Positions 7,833 to 15,845 of a stretch of 63,449 nt of DNA are shown one piece after another (positions within the stretch are counted from its first letter, which is position 1; each line of letters opens with the position of its first letter). Under the pieces are notes generated by a model, which did not search any database, was not told the origin of the DNA, and worked only from the letters and a program-made list of their open reading frames with translations. The stretch lies in NCBI GenBank assembly GCA_964497615.1, contig CAZCEC010000034.1, positions 1-63,449 on the forward strand. Reading direction: 5' to 3'. The translations under genes were made by a program, and so were the position numbers. The stretch is from CAZCEC01 sp964497615 (GTDB lineage: Bacteria > Chloroflexota > Anaerolineae > Anaerolineales > UBA6663).

Positions 7833-10800
7833 TGCGCCCCCAGCCTGAGCACGCCAGTCGTGCCGCCGAACCAAGCGCCCTCAGCGCCTGGTGGCCCTAC
7901 GCCCTGGTGGCTGCGGCGGCCGCGCTGCTCTTGCTGCCGTTCCTGCTGGGCCTGCGCAGCCTGTATTGGGGCACGCCGCTCCTCCAGTTCTACCCCTGGC
8001 GCGATTACGGCTTCGAGTTGATGCGGGCCGGGCAGAGTCCCCTGTGGAACCCGTACGTGGGTAACGGCGCGCCTCTCCTCGCCAACCACCAGAGCGCATT
8101 CCTCTATCCGCCCAACTGGCTGGGGCTGGTGCTGCCGCAGGACCTGGCCTCCGCCTGGCTGGTGGCGGCGCACCTGGCGTGGGCGGGGGCGGGCGCCATC
8201 ACCCTGGCGCGGCGCCTGGGCATGCGGCCGCTGGGGCAGGCCGTGGCGGGGCTGGCCTTCGGCCTGTCGCAGTTCCTGGTGGCGCGGGCCGGTTTCTTCA
8301 GCATGAACGCAACGGCGGCCTGGCTGCCGTGGATGGTGCTGGCGGCGAACGCGGCGGCGCGGGCGGGGCTGGCCGGCGCGTGGGTCCGGGCGGCGCGCGG
8401 CGGGCTGGCCCTGGCCCTGGTCGTGGGCCTGTCCCTGCTGGCCGGGCACGCCCAATTCGCGTGGTACGCGCTGCTGTTCGCGGGCGCGTGGTGCGGCTGG
8501 CGTCTGCTCACCATTGCGGCCTCATGGAAGCGCCGCCTGCTGACGGGCGCGTGGCTGATGGGGGCTGTTCTGTGGGGTGTGGCACTGGCCGCCATCCAAC
8601 TCCTGCCCACCGCCGAGTTGATGCAGCAATCCCCCCGCGCCGAAGCGGCGGACTATGCCTTTGTGATGAACTACTCCTTCTCGCCCTGGCGCCTGATCAC
8701 CCTCCTCGCGCCCGACTTCCTGGGCAACCCGGCGCGCGGCACGTTCTACGGCTACGGCAACTACTGGGAGGATGCGGTCTACATTGGCGTGCTGCCCCTC
8801 CTGCTGGCGCTGGGGGCGGCAGGCGGCGCGGTTGCGGCAGGGGCCATCCGTGCGCGGCGGCGCGGCTCGCAACCCGATGGCGATGATCGAGCCGACGGTG
8901 GGCTGCCCCTGTTCCTCACGGCTGTCGTCATCGTTGTGCTGATCCTATCGCTCGGCCAGAACACGCCTGTCTTCCCCTTCTTCTATCGTTACATCCCGAC
9001 CTTCAATCTGTTCCAGGCGCCCACGCGGCTGAACCTGCTGGCCGTCTTTGCGCTGGCGCTGCTGGCCGGTCTCGGCGCCGACCGCTGGCGGCCCCCAGCC
9101 GGCTGGACCCTGTACTGGACGCGGCTGGGCGCGATGGGTGCGGCCACCCTCTTTGGAGGCGGCGTCATCGGCGTGCTGGCCGTCACGCCCCAGACCGAGG
9201 CGGCCCGGCAGGTGGAGACCCTGGCGCGCGGGCTGGCGCTGGGCGGCGGCTGGCTGCTGGCGGCGCTGCTCCTCTCGCTGTTTCAGCACCGGCTCTCCTC
9301 GCGCATGAGAGTCGCGGCCATTGGGCTGTTCGTGGCCCTCGACCTGATCGTGGCGAGCTACGGGCTTAACCCCGGCGCGGACCCGGCCCTCCTCCGCGAT
9401 GCACCCGCTACTGCCCCGGCCCTGTCCACCGCTGTGGGCCAGCACCGGCTCCTGTATCTCCCCGCCGACGAGCAGACGGTGAAGTTCGACCGGCTGCTAT
9501 CCTTCGAGCAGTTTGGGTCGCCGGAACTCGCCGCCGCCACCCGCGCCGCCATGCTGCCCAATACCTCTCTCCTCGACTGGCTGGCAACCGCCAACAACTT
9601 CGAGCCGCTGGTCAGCGCCCGGTACGACCAGTTCATGCGCGTCGTCAGCGAGACCGAATCGCTGGCGCTGCTGCAACTGATGGACGTGGCCGTTGTCGCC
9701 AGCGCCGGGCCGCGCGCGGGCTGGGAGGCGGTGGCGCAGGCCCCAGCGGCGGGCGTGACCTTCTACTGCGTGCCCGCCGAGCCGCGCCGCTGGTGGGTGG
9801 TGACCGAAGCGCGCGTCCTCCCTGACCTGGACAGCGCCCTGGCCGCCCTGCGCGATCCCGCCTTCGACCCGGCGCGGGAGGTGCTGCTGGAGGCGGGCGA
9901 TGCCGGGGCGGGGGGCGGGGCTTCATTGACGCTCACCCAGGACGCCATTACAATGCCCGTCGCCCTGGATCAGCCCGGATGGCTGGTCGTCGCCGAGACA
10001 CATTACCCTGGCTGGCAGGCCTGGGTGGACGGTCAGCCCGCGCCCGTGCTGAGGGCCAATGCGGCCTTTCGGGCGGTGCCTGTGCCAGCGGGCGCGCATG
10101 TTGTCTCCTTCGCGTACCAACCGCGAAGTTTCCAGTTTGGCTGGTGGTTGACCGCGGGGGCCGGGCTGGCGTGGCTGGCGGCCGGCGGTTGGATTGCACT
10201 GAAATCAATGTCACCCAAACCGCATTCCGGACCGCATCCCGGCCCCGGCGCATCGTCCGCATCCAGCCTCAGCCCCGTTGTCGTGGTCCTGCCGACATAC
10301 AATGAACTGGACAACCTTCGCCAGCTGGCCCCGCAGCTGCTGGCCCTGCGCCCCGACCTGAGCCTGATCGTGGTGGACGACGCCTCGCCGGACGGCACCG
10401 GGGCGCTGGCCGACGAATTGAGCCTCGCCCACCCTGGGCGGATGACGGTCATTCACCGGGCCGGCAAGCTGGGCCTGGGCACGGCCTATGTGGCCGGGTT
10501 CAAGCACGCACTGGCCGGCCCGGCCGGCTCAATCTTGACGATGGACGCCGATTTCTCGCACCAGCCGCGGCACATTGACAGCATGGCCGACCGGCTGAGC
10601 GGCGCGGACCTGGTCATCGGCTCCCGCTATGTGCCCGGCGGCGAGGTGGTCGATTCGCCCGGCGCGCGCCGGATGCTGAGCCAGACGGCCAACACCATCG
10701 CCCACGTCGCGCTCGGCCTGCACGCCCGCGACGTGACCGCCGGCTTCCGCCTGTACCGCCGGGAGGTGCTGGAAACCCTGCCGCTCGACCGCATCTTCTC

Positions 10801-10984
10801 GTCCGGCTATTCGTTCCTGATCGAGATGCTGTACATGGTCGAGCGGCGCGGCTGGCGCGTGGCCGAGGTCCCCATCCAGTTCAAGGACCGCACGATGGGC
10901 CAGAGCAAGATCTCGCGCGCCGAAATTGGCCGTGCCCTGTACACCGTGGCGCGCTTGGCCTTCCGCCGGGTGCGGGGCCGCTAG
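7832..10984 (+). CDS. YfhO-like membrane glycosyltransferase fused to a polyprenyl-phosphate mannose synthase (GT2) domain
   Basis: 1050 residues. Residues 1 to about 790 are a large multi-helix protein of the bacterial YfhO type, with the loop NPYVGNGAPLLANHQSAF and an extracytoplasmic beta-rich segment around 690-770 (YPGWQAWVDGQ). From about residue 812 a complete GT2 domain of the DPM1 type follows: VLPTYNELDN, VVDDASPDGT, a DAD metal motif near 904 (MDADFSHQP), GSRYVPGG, TAGFRLYRR and a closing segment (KDRTMGQSK). Such domains make polyprenyl-phosphate-mannose or -glucose, the donor that GT-C enzymes consume, so the fusion could couple donor synthesis to transfer. The ATG at 7832 overlaps the previous stop (TGATG). 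Confidence 0.85.
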   Translation: MRPQPEHASRAAEPSALSAWWPYALVAAAAALLLLPFLLGLRSLYWGTPLLQFYPWRDYGFELMRAGQSPLWNPYVGNGAPLLANHQSAFLYPPNWLGLVLPQDLASAWLVAAHLAWAGAGAITLARRLGMRPLGQAVAGLAFGLSQFLVARAGFFSMNATAAWLPWMVLAANAAARAGLAGAWVRAARGGLALALVVGLSLLAGHAQFAWYALLFAGAWCGWRLLTIAASWKRRLLTGAWLMGAVLWGVALAAIQLLPTAELMQQSPRAEAADYAFVMNYSFSPWRLITLLAPDFLGNPARGTFYGYGNYWEDAVYIGVLPLLLALGAAGGAVAAGAIRARRRGSQPDGDDRADGGLPLFLTAVVIVVLILSLGQNTPVFPFFYRYIPTFNLFQAPTRLNLLAVFALALLAGLGADRWRPPAGWTLYWTRLGAMGAATLFGGGVIGVLAVTPQTEAARQVETLARGLALGGGWLLAALLLSLFQHRLSSRMRVAAIGLFVALDLIVASYGLNPGADPALLRDAPATAPALSTAVGQHRLLYLPADEQTVKFDRLLSFEQFGSPELAAATRAAMLPNTSLLDWLATANNFEPLVSARYDQFMRVVSETESLALLQLMDVAVVASAGPRAGWEAVAQAPAAGVTFYCVPAEPRRWWVVTEARVLPDLDSALAALRDPAFDPAREVLLEAGDAGAGGGASLTLTQDAITMPVALDQPGWLVVAETHYPGWQAWVDGQPAPVLRANAAFRAVPVPAGAHVVSFAYQPRSFQFGWWLTAGAGLAWLAAGGWIALKSMSPKPHSGPHPGPGASSASSLSPVVVVLPTYNELDNLRQLAPQLLALRPDLSLIVVDDASPDGTGALADELSLAHPGRMTVIHRAGKLGLGTAYVAGFKHALAGPAGSILTMDADFSHQPRHIDSMADRLSGADLVIGSRYVPGGEVVDSPGARRMLSQTANTIAHVALGLHARDVTAGFRLYRREVLETLPLDRIFSSGYSFLIEMLYMVERRGWRVAEVPIQFKDRTMGQSKISRAEIGRALYTVARLAFRRVRGR

Positions 10985-11015
10985 GGCGGCGGACGATGAC
11001 ATGGTTGAAATACCC

Positions 11016-11116
11016 GTAGTCGCGGCCTATATGGGCGCGGGCCGGCCCATAAAGGGCCGGACTACGCCATCGGCCGCTTCCAACTCGCTCCCGTAGGGCG
11101 GGGCTGTATGCCCCGC
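11016..11116. repeat. Two adjacent hairpins in the leader of the MoxR operon
   Basis: Positions 11016-11065 form a near-perfect inverted repeat opening with GTAGTC, closing with GACTAC and holding GGGC..GCCC inside. A second hairpin with a 7-bp stem GCGGGGC/GCCCCGC and a 5-base loop lies at 11098-11116. They fill the 230-base gap between the YfhO fusion and moxR. No T-tract follows, so they are repeat-like elements or RNA structures rather than clear terminators. No promoter is obvious. Confidence 0.6.
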
Positions 11117-11214
11117 GGCGGCCAAAATGCGCTGAACCATAGCGTCCGTTGTTGGGTACTACTTGAGGTTTGGGCCGGCGCGGCATGCGCCGTGGACAAA
11201 GGGTAGGAGCTTGC

Positions 11215-12195
11215 GTGGAAACCATTCGCGAGAACACATTGTCAGACATCAAGCTGGTGGCCGACCGCATCGTCGAGAACGTCGAGAAGGTCATCATCGG
11301 CAAGACCTCCGAGGTGCAGATGACCCTGGTGGGCCTGCTGTGCCGGGGGCATCTCCTCATCGAGGACGTGCCGGGCGTGGGCAAAACCATGCTGGCCAAG
11401 GCGCTGGCGAAGTCCATCGGCACCACCTTCAACCGCATCCAGTTCACGCCCGACATGCTCCCCAGCGACGTGACGGGCGTCTCCATTTTTAACCAGCAGA
11501 CGCGCCAGTTCGAGTTCCGCGCCGGTCCCATCATGGCCCAGATCGTGCTGTCCGACGAGATCAACCGGGCCACCCCCAAGACCCAGGCCGCCCTGCTGGA
11601 AGCGATGGAGGAAAAGCAGGTGACGGTGGACGGCGTGACGCACATGCTGCCCGCGCCGTTCATGGTCCTGGCCACCCAGAACCCCATCGAGTACGAAGGC
11701 ACCTTCCCCTTGCCAGAGGCGCAGCTAGACCGCTTCCTGCTGCGGCTCTCCCTCGGCTATCCCTCCACCGCCCACGAGATCGACATGCTCGACCGCCAGC
11801 AGTACGCGCACCCGATCGAGACCCTCGGCCAGGTGGTGAGCGTGGAAGAGCTGCTGGCGGCGCAGACCTCGGTCCGCAAGGTGCACGTCGAGCCGGCGCT
11901 CAAGTCCTACCTGGTGGAGATCGTGAACCAGACCCGCCGCCACCCCGACGTGTACCTGGGGGCCAGCCCCCGCGGCAGCCTGGCCCTGTTCCGCTCGTCG
12001 CAGGCGCGGGCCGCGCTCCACGGGCGTGACTACGTCATCCCCGACGACATCAAGGCCCTGGCCGACTCCGCGCTGGCGCATCGGGTCATCATCGGCCCGG
12101 CGGCCCGCATCAAGGACATCTCGGCGCGCACCGTCATCCGCGACATCCTAGCCGCGGTGCCGGTGCCGGGCGGCAGCACCCTGCGGCGCTCCTAA
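11215..12195 (+). CDS. MoxR-family AAA+ ATPase
   Basis: 326 residues, a chaperone-like AAA+ ATPase of the MoxR group. Walker A is GVGKTMLAKAL, Walker B/sensor region is LSDEINRATPKTQAALLEAM, and the family block ATQNPIEYEGTFPLPEAQLDRF is complete. The C-terminal lid contains GASPRGSLAL. The start is the GTG at 11215, supported by AGGAG at 11205-11209; no better ATG is placed. It is followed 8 bases later by a DUF58 gene, the classic MoxR-DUF58 pair, in which the ATPase is thought to help assemble or activate a von Willebrand-like partner. No transglutaminase gene follows here. Confidence 0.92.
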   Translation: METIRENTLSDIKLVADRIVENVEKVIIGKTSEVQMTLVGLLCRGHLLIEDVPGVGKTMLAKALAKSIGTTFNRIQFTPDMLPSDVTGVSIFNQQTRQFEFRAGPIMAQIVLSDEINRATPKTQAALLEAMEEKQVTVDGVTHMLPAPFMVLATQNPIEYEGTFPLPEAQLDRFLLRLSLGYPSTAHEIDMLDRQQYAHPIETLGQVVSVEELLAAQTSVRKVHVEPALKSYLVEIVNQTRRHPDVYLGASPRGSLALFRSSQARAALHGRDYVIPDDIKALADSALAHRVIIGPAARIKDISARTVIRDILAAVPVPGGSTLRRS

Positions 12196-12203
12196 GGCGG
12201 CTG

Positions 12204-13505
12204 ATGGTTGCGCGCCGGCTGATCGTCTTCGGCCTCCTGGCGGCCTGCCTCATCGGGGCCCTGGTCACCGGCCGCGAGTTGTTCTACAACCTGGTCTACC
12301 TGTGGCTGACCGTCATCGTCATCGCCAGCCTGTGGACGTGGACGGCCATTAACCGCATCCGGCTGGGCCGCCACACGCGCGCCTTGCGGGCGCAGGTGGG
12401 CCGCCCGATGGAAGAGCGCCTCTCCGTCCGCAACACCAGCCCCATCCCCAAGCTCTGGCTCGAAGTGCGCGACTTCTCCGACCTGCCCGGCCATCAGGCC
12501 AGCCTGGTGGTGGATTCACTCAACGCGCATCGCGAGCGGGTGTGGGTGGTGCGGACCATGTGCCGCGAGCGCGGGCGTTTCCGGCTGGGGCCGCTCTCGC
12601 TCACCTCCGGCGATCCGTTCGGGCTGTTCCAGGTGACGCGCCAGGTGCCGCAGACCACCAGCATCGTGGTTTATCCCATGACGGTGGACCTGCCCGACTT
12701 CACCCTGCCGCTGGGGCCCATGCCCGGCGGCGATGCCCTGCGCCGCCGCACCCACTACGTCACCGCCAACGCCGCCGGGGTGCGCGACTACGCCCCCGGC
12801 GACTCGTTCAACCGCATTCACTGGGCCTCCACCGCCCGCCGCGACCGCCTGATCGTCAAGGAATTTGAGCTTGACCCGCTGTCGGACATCTGGCTGTTCC
12901 TGGATGGCGACCGGGAGATTCAGGCCAGCCTGGACACGACCGAGACGGACTCCGAGACCGGACTGGCGCAGTTTCTGCACGGCCGGTCCGACAAGGTCAC
13001 CCTGGCGCCCAGCACCGAGGAGTACGCCGTGTCGGTGACGGCCTCCCTGGCGCAGTATTTCATCCGCCGCGACCGCACCGTTGGGCTGATGACCTACGGG
13101 CGCGCCCGCGACGTCGTCCAGCCGGACCGGGGTGAGCGGCAGTTGACGAAGATGCTGGAGACCCTGGCCGTGTTCCGCGCGCAAAGCCGCGTGCCCCTGG
13201 CCGATGCGCTGGCGCTCGAATCGCAAACCCTGCCGCGCTGGGCCACGCTCATTATCGTGACCTCGGCCTCCGACATGGATTGGGTGCTGAGCGCGCAATC
13301 GCTCAAGCGCCACGGGATGCGGGTGGTGGCGGTGGTGGTGGATGCGGCCAGCTTCGGCGGCTACAACCGCCAGGCCGGCATCGTGGAAGCGCTGTGGGCG
13401 GCGGGCATCGCCGCGTTTCGAGTCAAGGCCGGCGACGACCTGGTGGCGGCCCTGTCCTACACCTCCTGGACGGCCCAGCGCTATGGCGCCACTGCGGCAG
13501 TCTAG
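12204..13505 (+). CDS. DUF58 domain membrane protein
   Basis: 433 residues. Two N-terminal transmembrane helices (about residues 3-20 and 26-46) are followed by a beta-rich region and the DUF58 signature around GVRDYAPGDSFNRIHW, then a vWA-like C-terminal half (DIWLFLDGD). It starts 8 bases after moxR with an AAGGCGG ribosome site. The pair is expected to work at the membrane in assembly or quality control of surface proteins; the client here is unknown. Confidence 0.9.
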   Translation: MVARRLIVFGLLAACLIGALVTGRELFYNLVYLWLTVIVIASLWTWTAINRIRLGRHTRALRAQVGRPMEERLSVRNTSPIPKLWLEVRDFSDLPGHQASLVVDSLNAHRERVWVVRTMCRERGRFRLGPLSLTSGDPFGLFQVTRQVPQTTSIVVYPMTVDLPDFTLPLGPMPGGDALRRRTHYVTANAAGVRDYAPGDSFNRIHWASTARRDRLIVKEFELDPLSDIWLFLDGDREIQASLDTTETDSETGLAQFLHGRSDKVTLAPSTEEYAVSVTASLAQYFIRRDRTVGLMTYGRARDVVQPDRGERQLTKMLETLAVFRAQSRVPLADALALESQTLPRWATLIIVTSASDMDWVLSAQSLKRHGMRVVAVVVDAASFGGYNRQAGIVEALWAAGIAAFRVKAGDDLVAALSYTSWTAQRYGATAAV

Positions 13506-13547
13506 GCCTTAGCCCGCCCTACAATTCCGAGCCGCCCCGACAATATG

Positions 13548-13609
13548 GTCATTCCGAGGCGCTCGCCTGCCCCCGCGGCATCTTGGCGGGGGTTGCCGAG
13601 GAATCTGTC
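13548..13609. repeat. GTCATTCCGAG repeat overlapping the 3' end of the MFS gene
   Basis: GTCATTCCGAGGCG ... GCCGAGGAATCTG, with a GC-rich insertion containing CCCCCGC/GCGGGGG between the two half-elements. It is a copy of the family also seen at 27742-28082, 29674-29933 and 39509-39550. Read on the minus strand, its outer end supplies the final residues and stop codon of the MFS transporter. Confidence 0.75.
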
Positions 13610-14910
13610 AGAGCCGACGGCTCAACCCGTTGCCCAGCCGCCTGCTCTTTCCTGGGATTGGGCAGGCGCAGGGCCACCACCACCCCCGCCAGGGTGACGG
13701 CGGCGGTCAGGGCAAACAGAACCGGGTACGAGGTATTCTGAAGCAGCCAGCCGCCCACGAGCGGCATGAGCACCAGCAGGCCGGAGAGCGTGTTGGTCAG
13801 CCCGATGTAGATGGGCCGCTGTCCGGGCGGCGCAATCTCCAAGACGAAGTTGAAGAAGCCCAGCATCACGCTGGCCTCGAACGCCCCCAGCAGCACATAC
13901 AACAGCGGATAGACGTACGTGGTGGCGCCGCCAAAGACACCCAGGTGGCACAGCAGCGCCGTCAGCGGCACCAGGAACTCCAGCCCCGCCGCGATCTGAA
14001 TCACGCGATGGCTGCCGGCCCGGTCGGCCACCACGCCCAGCCCCACCCCCGCCAGCGCGCCGCCCACCGTGGCCGCCCCCGCGAACAGCCCGATGGCCGA
14101 GGCCGGCAGCGCCAGCACGTCCGTGGCATACACGACGTAGAAGGCCGTGGCCAGCGCCCCTGCGCCGGTGAGCAATCGCGCGATGGTAACGTGCGAGAAC
14201 ACCCGGTCCCGCCGCCACAGCCGCGCCAGTTGCGGCAGGTAGCCGCGCAGGGTGGGGCGCTCGGCCTCCACCGCCTCGGGCGGCTCGACATTGAAGAAGC
14301 AGGCCGCGAACGAGAGGCTGAAGGCGCCCGCCGCCAGCGCGAAGATGATGCCGTAGTTGAGGGGATAGCCCGGCCCGTCCGGCCCCAGCAGCCGCTGGAT
14401 AAGCGCACCGGCCCCCACGGCCAGCACGCCCGTCGTCATCTGCGCCAGGCCCACCAGCCGCCCGCGGGCGCGCGGCGTGATGGACTTGCCCAGCATGTCA
14501 AACCACGCCAGGGCCACAATCGAGTCCGTGACCACGAACCATCCCAGGGCGACCAGCAGGAAGAACAAGGTCACGCCCGGCCAGCGCGTGCCGCCCGCCA
14601 GCACCCACACCGCAAAGAGCGCGATGATGGGCCGCCCGATGGCCTGGCCAATGATCAGGACCGGATACTTGCGCGCGCGCTGGCTGACGAACGGCGCGGC
14701 GAACATCTGCGGCAGCAGCCAGCCGCCTGACCAGATGGCGGTGACGGCGCCGATGAGGACCTTGTTGGTGGTCAGCGTGGCGGCGAAGGCTGGCAGCACC
14801 GTGGAGGTGGAGGCGAAGACCAGCCCCAGCCCAAAGAAGACCTGGTCGCCAAAAAAAGCCGCCCAGTTGCGGCGGAAGTAGCGCTGTGCGATGGATGTGG
14901 AATGGGTCAT
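13549..14910 (-). CDS. Major facilitator superfamily transporter
   Basis: 453 residues with about twelve hydrophobic helices and the MFS loop motif GLGVVADRAGSHRV after helix 8; the matching loop after helix 2 reads FVSQRARKYPVL. Start chosen at ATG 14908-14910 because the longer in-frame extension runs through the tandem repeats. The C-terminal tail after the last helix is poorly conserved-looking, and its last residues (QASASE, then stop) are encoded by the GTCATTCCGAG repeat. A TATAAT box on the minus strand (14958 to 14953) lies in the first 64-bp repeat unit. Substrate is not predictable. Confidence 0.85.
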   Translation of the reverse strand: MTHSTSIAQRYFRRNWAAFFGDQVFFGLGLVFASTSTVLPAFAATLTTNKVLIGAVTAIWSGGWLLPQMFAAPFVSQRARKYPVLIIGQAIGRPIIALFAVWVLAGGTRWPGVTLFFLLVALGWFVVTDSIVALAWFDMLGKSITPRARGRLVGLAQMTTGVLAVGAGALIQRLLGPDGPGYPLNYGIIFALAAGAFSLSFAACFFNVEPPEAVEAERPTLRGYLPQLARLWRRDRVFSHVTIARLLTGAGALATAFYVVYATDVLALPASAIGLFAGAATVGGALAGVGLGVVADRAGSHRVIQIAAGLEFLVPLTALLCHLGVFGGATTYVYPLLYVLLGAFEASVMLGFFNFVLEIAPPGQRPIYIGLTNTLSGLLVLMPLVGGWLLQNTSYPVLFALTAAVTLAGVVVALRLPNPRKEQAAGQRVEPSALTDSSATPAKMPRGQASASE

Positions 14911-14946
14911 GCCGGAGCCACGCAAACGCCGCGGGCACGCGGCGTG

Positions 14947-15202
14947 CCTCGCATTATAACCGGCCCGGAGGCGGGCCGCCCGTTGTAGTCGCGAATTCAT
15001 TCGCGCGGCGCTTCGCATTGTCACCGGCCCGGAGGCGGGCCGCCCGTTGTAGTCGCGAATTCATTCGCGCGGCGCTTCGCATTGTCACCGGCCCGGAGGC
15101 GGGCCGCCCGTTGTAGTCGCGAATTCATTCGCGCGGCGCTTCGCATTGTCACCGGCCTGGAGGCGGGGCGGTTCTTGTAGTAGCGAATTCATTCGCTCGG
15201 CG
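14947..15202. repeat. Tandem array of four 64-bp units
   Basis: Units begin near 14947, 15011, 15075 and 15139; the spacing is exactly 64. Units 2 and 3 are nearly identical and units 1 and 4 are diverged at the edges. Each unit carries GAGGCGGGCCGCC followed by the TAGTCGCGAATTCATTCGC palindrome shared with the hairpin at the window start. In unit 1 GCATTGTCAC is replaced by GCATTATAAC, creating a TATAAT box facing the MFS gene. The 330-base stretch 14911-15240 holds this array and the next promoter, no gene. Confidence 0.85.
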
Positions 15203-15228
15203 GCATGCTGACGAGCACCTGAGCCGGT

Positions 15229-15234
15229 TATAAT
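15229..15234 (+). promoter_or_regulatory. Predicted leaderless promoter -10 box
   Basis: TATAAT ends exactly six bases before the GTG start at 15241, so the predicted transcription start coincides with the first base of the start codon. No good -35 box is visible 15-18 bases upstream, a region derived from the repeat array. Confidence 0.5.
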
Positions 15235-15240
15235 GCCGCT

Positions 15241-15840
15241 GTGCGTCGTTGGTCGTCCATTCTCGTCCTTGTCAGCTTCTGCGTCTTGGCCCTGCCCCGC
15301 CCAGCGTATGCCTGCTCGTGCCTGCGGCCTGGACTGCCGCCAGTGGAAGTATTCGCCTCGGCCGACGCGGTGTTTGTAGGCACGGTCAGTCACGATGGCT
15401 TCTACAGTGCCTCGGACCGGCGGCTTGAGCCGTTGCGGCGGTTGCTCGGTTTGGCGTCCGCGCCCCCGACCTATCAGCCGTACGCCGTGGTGTCAGTGAG
15501 CCAGGCCTGGAAGGGTGTGCAGCGTTCGCCCGTCCGGTTAATGTACGATAACTCAACCTGTGACTTCCCATTTATGGCTGGACAGAAATACCTGATCTTC
15601 GCCTGGGCGGCCGAAGATGGGTTGGTGACTCACCTTTGCAGCGGTACCGGTGGGATCAACTACCACGGCGCCGCGCTGGCCTACCTGCAGACGCAGCCAA
15701 CAGTATTCGTGTCTCAGCCAGGGGCGGGCTGGTTGGAGACTGGGCTGGCGGCGTGCGCTGGTGTGGCTGTCCTCCTGTTCGTCTCAGCGCTGGCCCTTCG
15801 GCGGCGCGCCCGGCGCCCCGCCCACTCTCACGAGGTCTGA
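15241..15840 (+). CDS. Secreted, membrane-anchored TIMP/NTR-like domain protein
   Basis: 199 residues. A signal peptide (residues 1-21) is followed immediately by CSCLRPG. Cleavage would leave Cys at or near the mature N-terminus, as in tissue inhibitor of metalloproteinase (TIMP/NTR) domains. The family pattern continues with ADAVFVGTV, VSVSQAWKG, NSTCDFPF and GQKYLIFAW. A C-terminal transmembrane helix (about 166-187) and a basic tail anchor it. In bacteria such proteins have unknown partners; protease inhibition is suggested only by the family name. The GTG start follows a TATAAT box by 6 bases and there is no Shine-Dalgarno sequence. Confidence 0.75.
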   Translation: MRRWSSILVLVSFCVLALPRPAYACSCLRPGLPPVEVFASADAVFVGTVSHDGFYSASDRRLEPLRRLLGLASAPPTYQPYAVVSVSQAWKGVQRSPVRLMYDNSTCDFPFMAGQKYLIFAWAAEDGLVTHLCSGTGGINYHGAALAYLQTQPTVFVSQPGAGWLETGLAACAGVAVLLFVSALALRRRARRPAHSHEV

Positions 15841-15845
15841 TCTCA

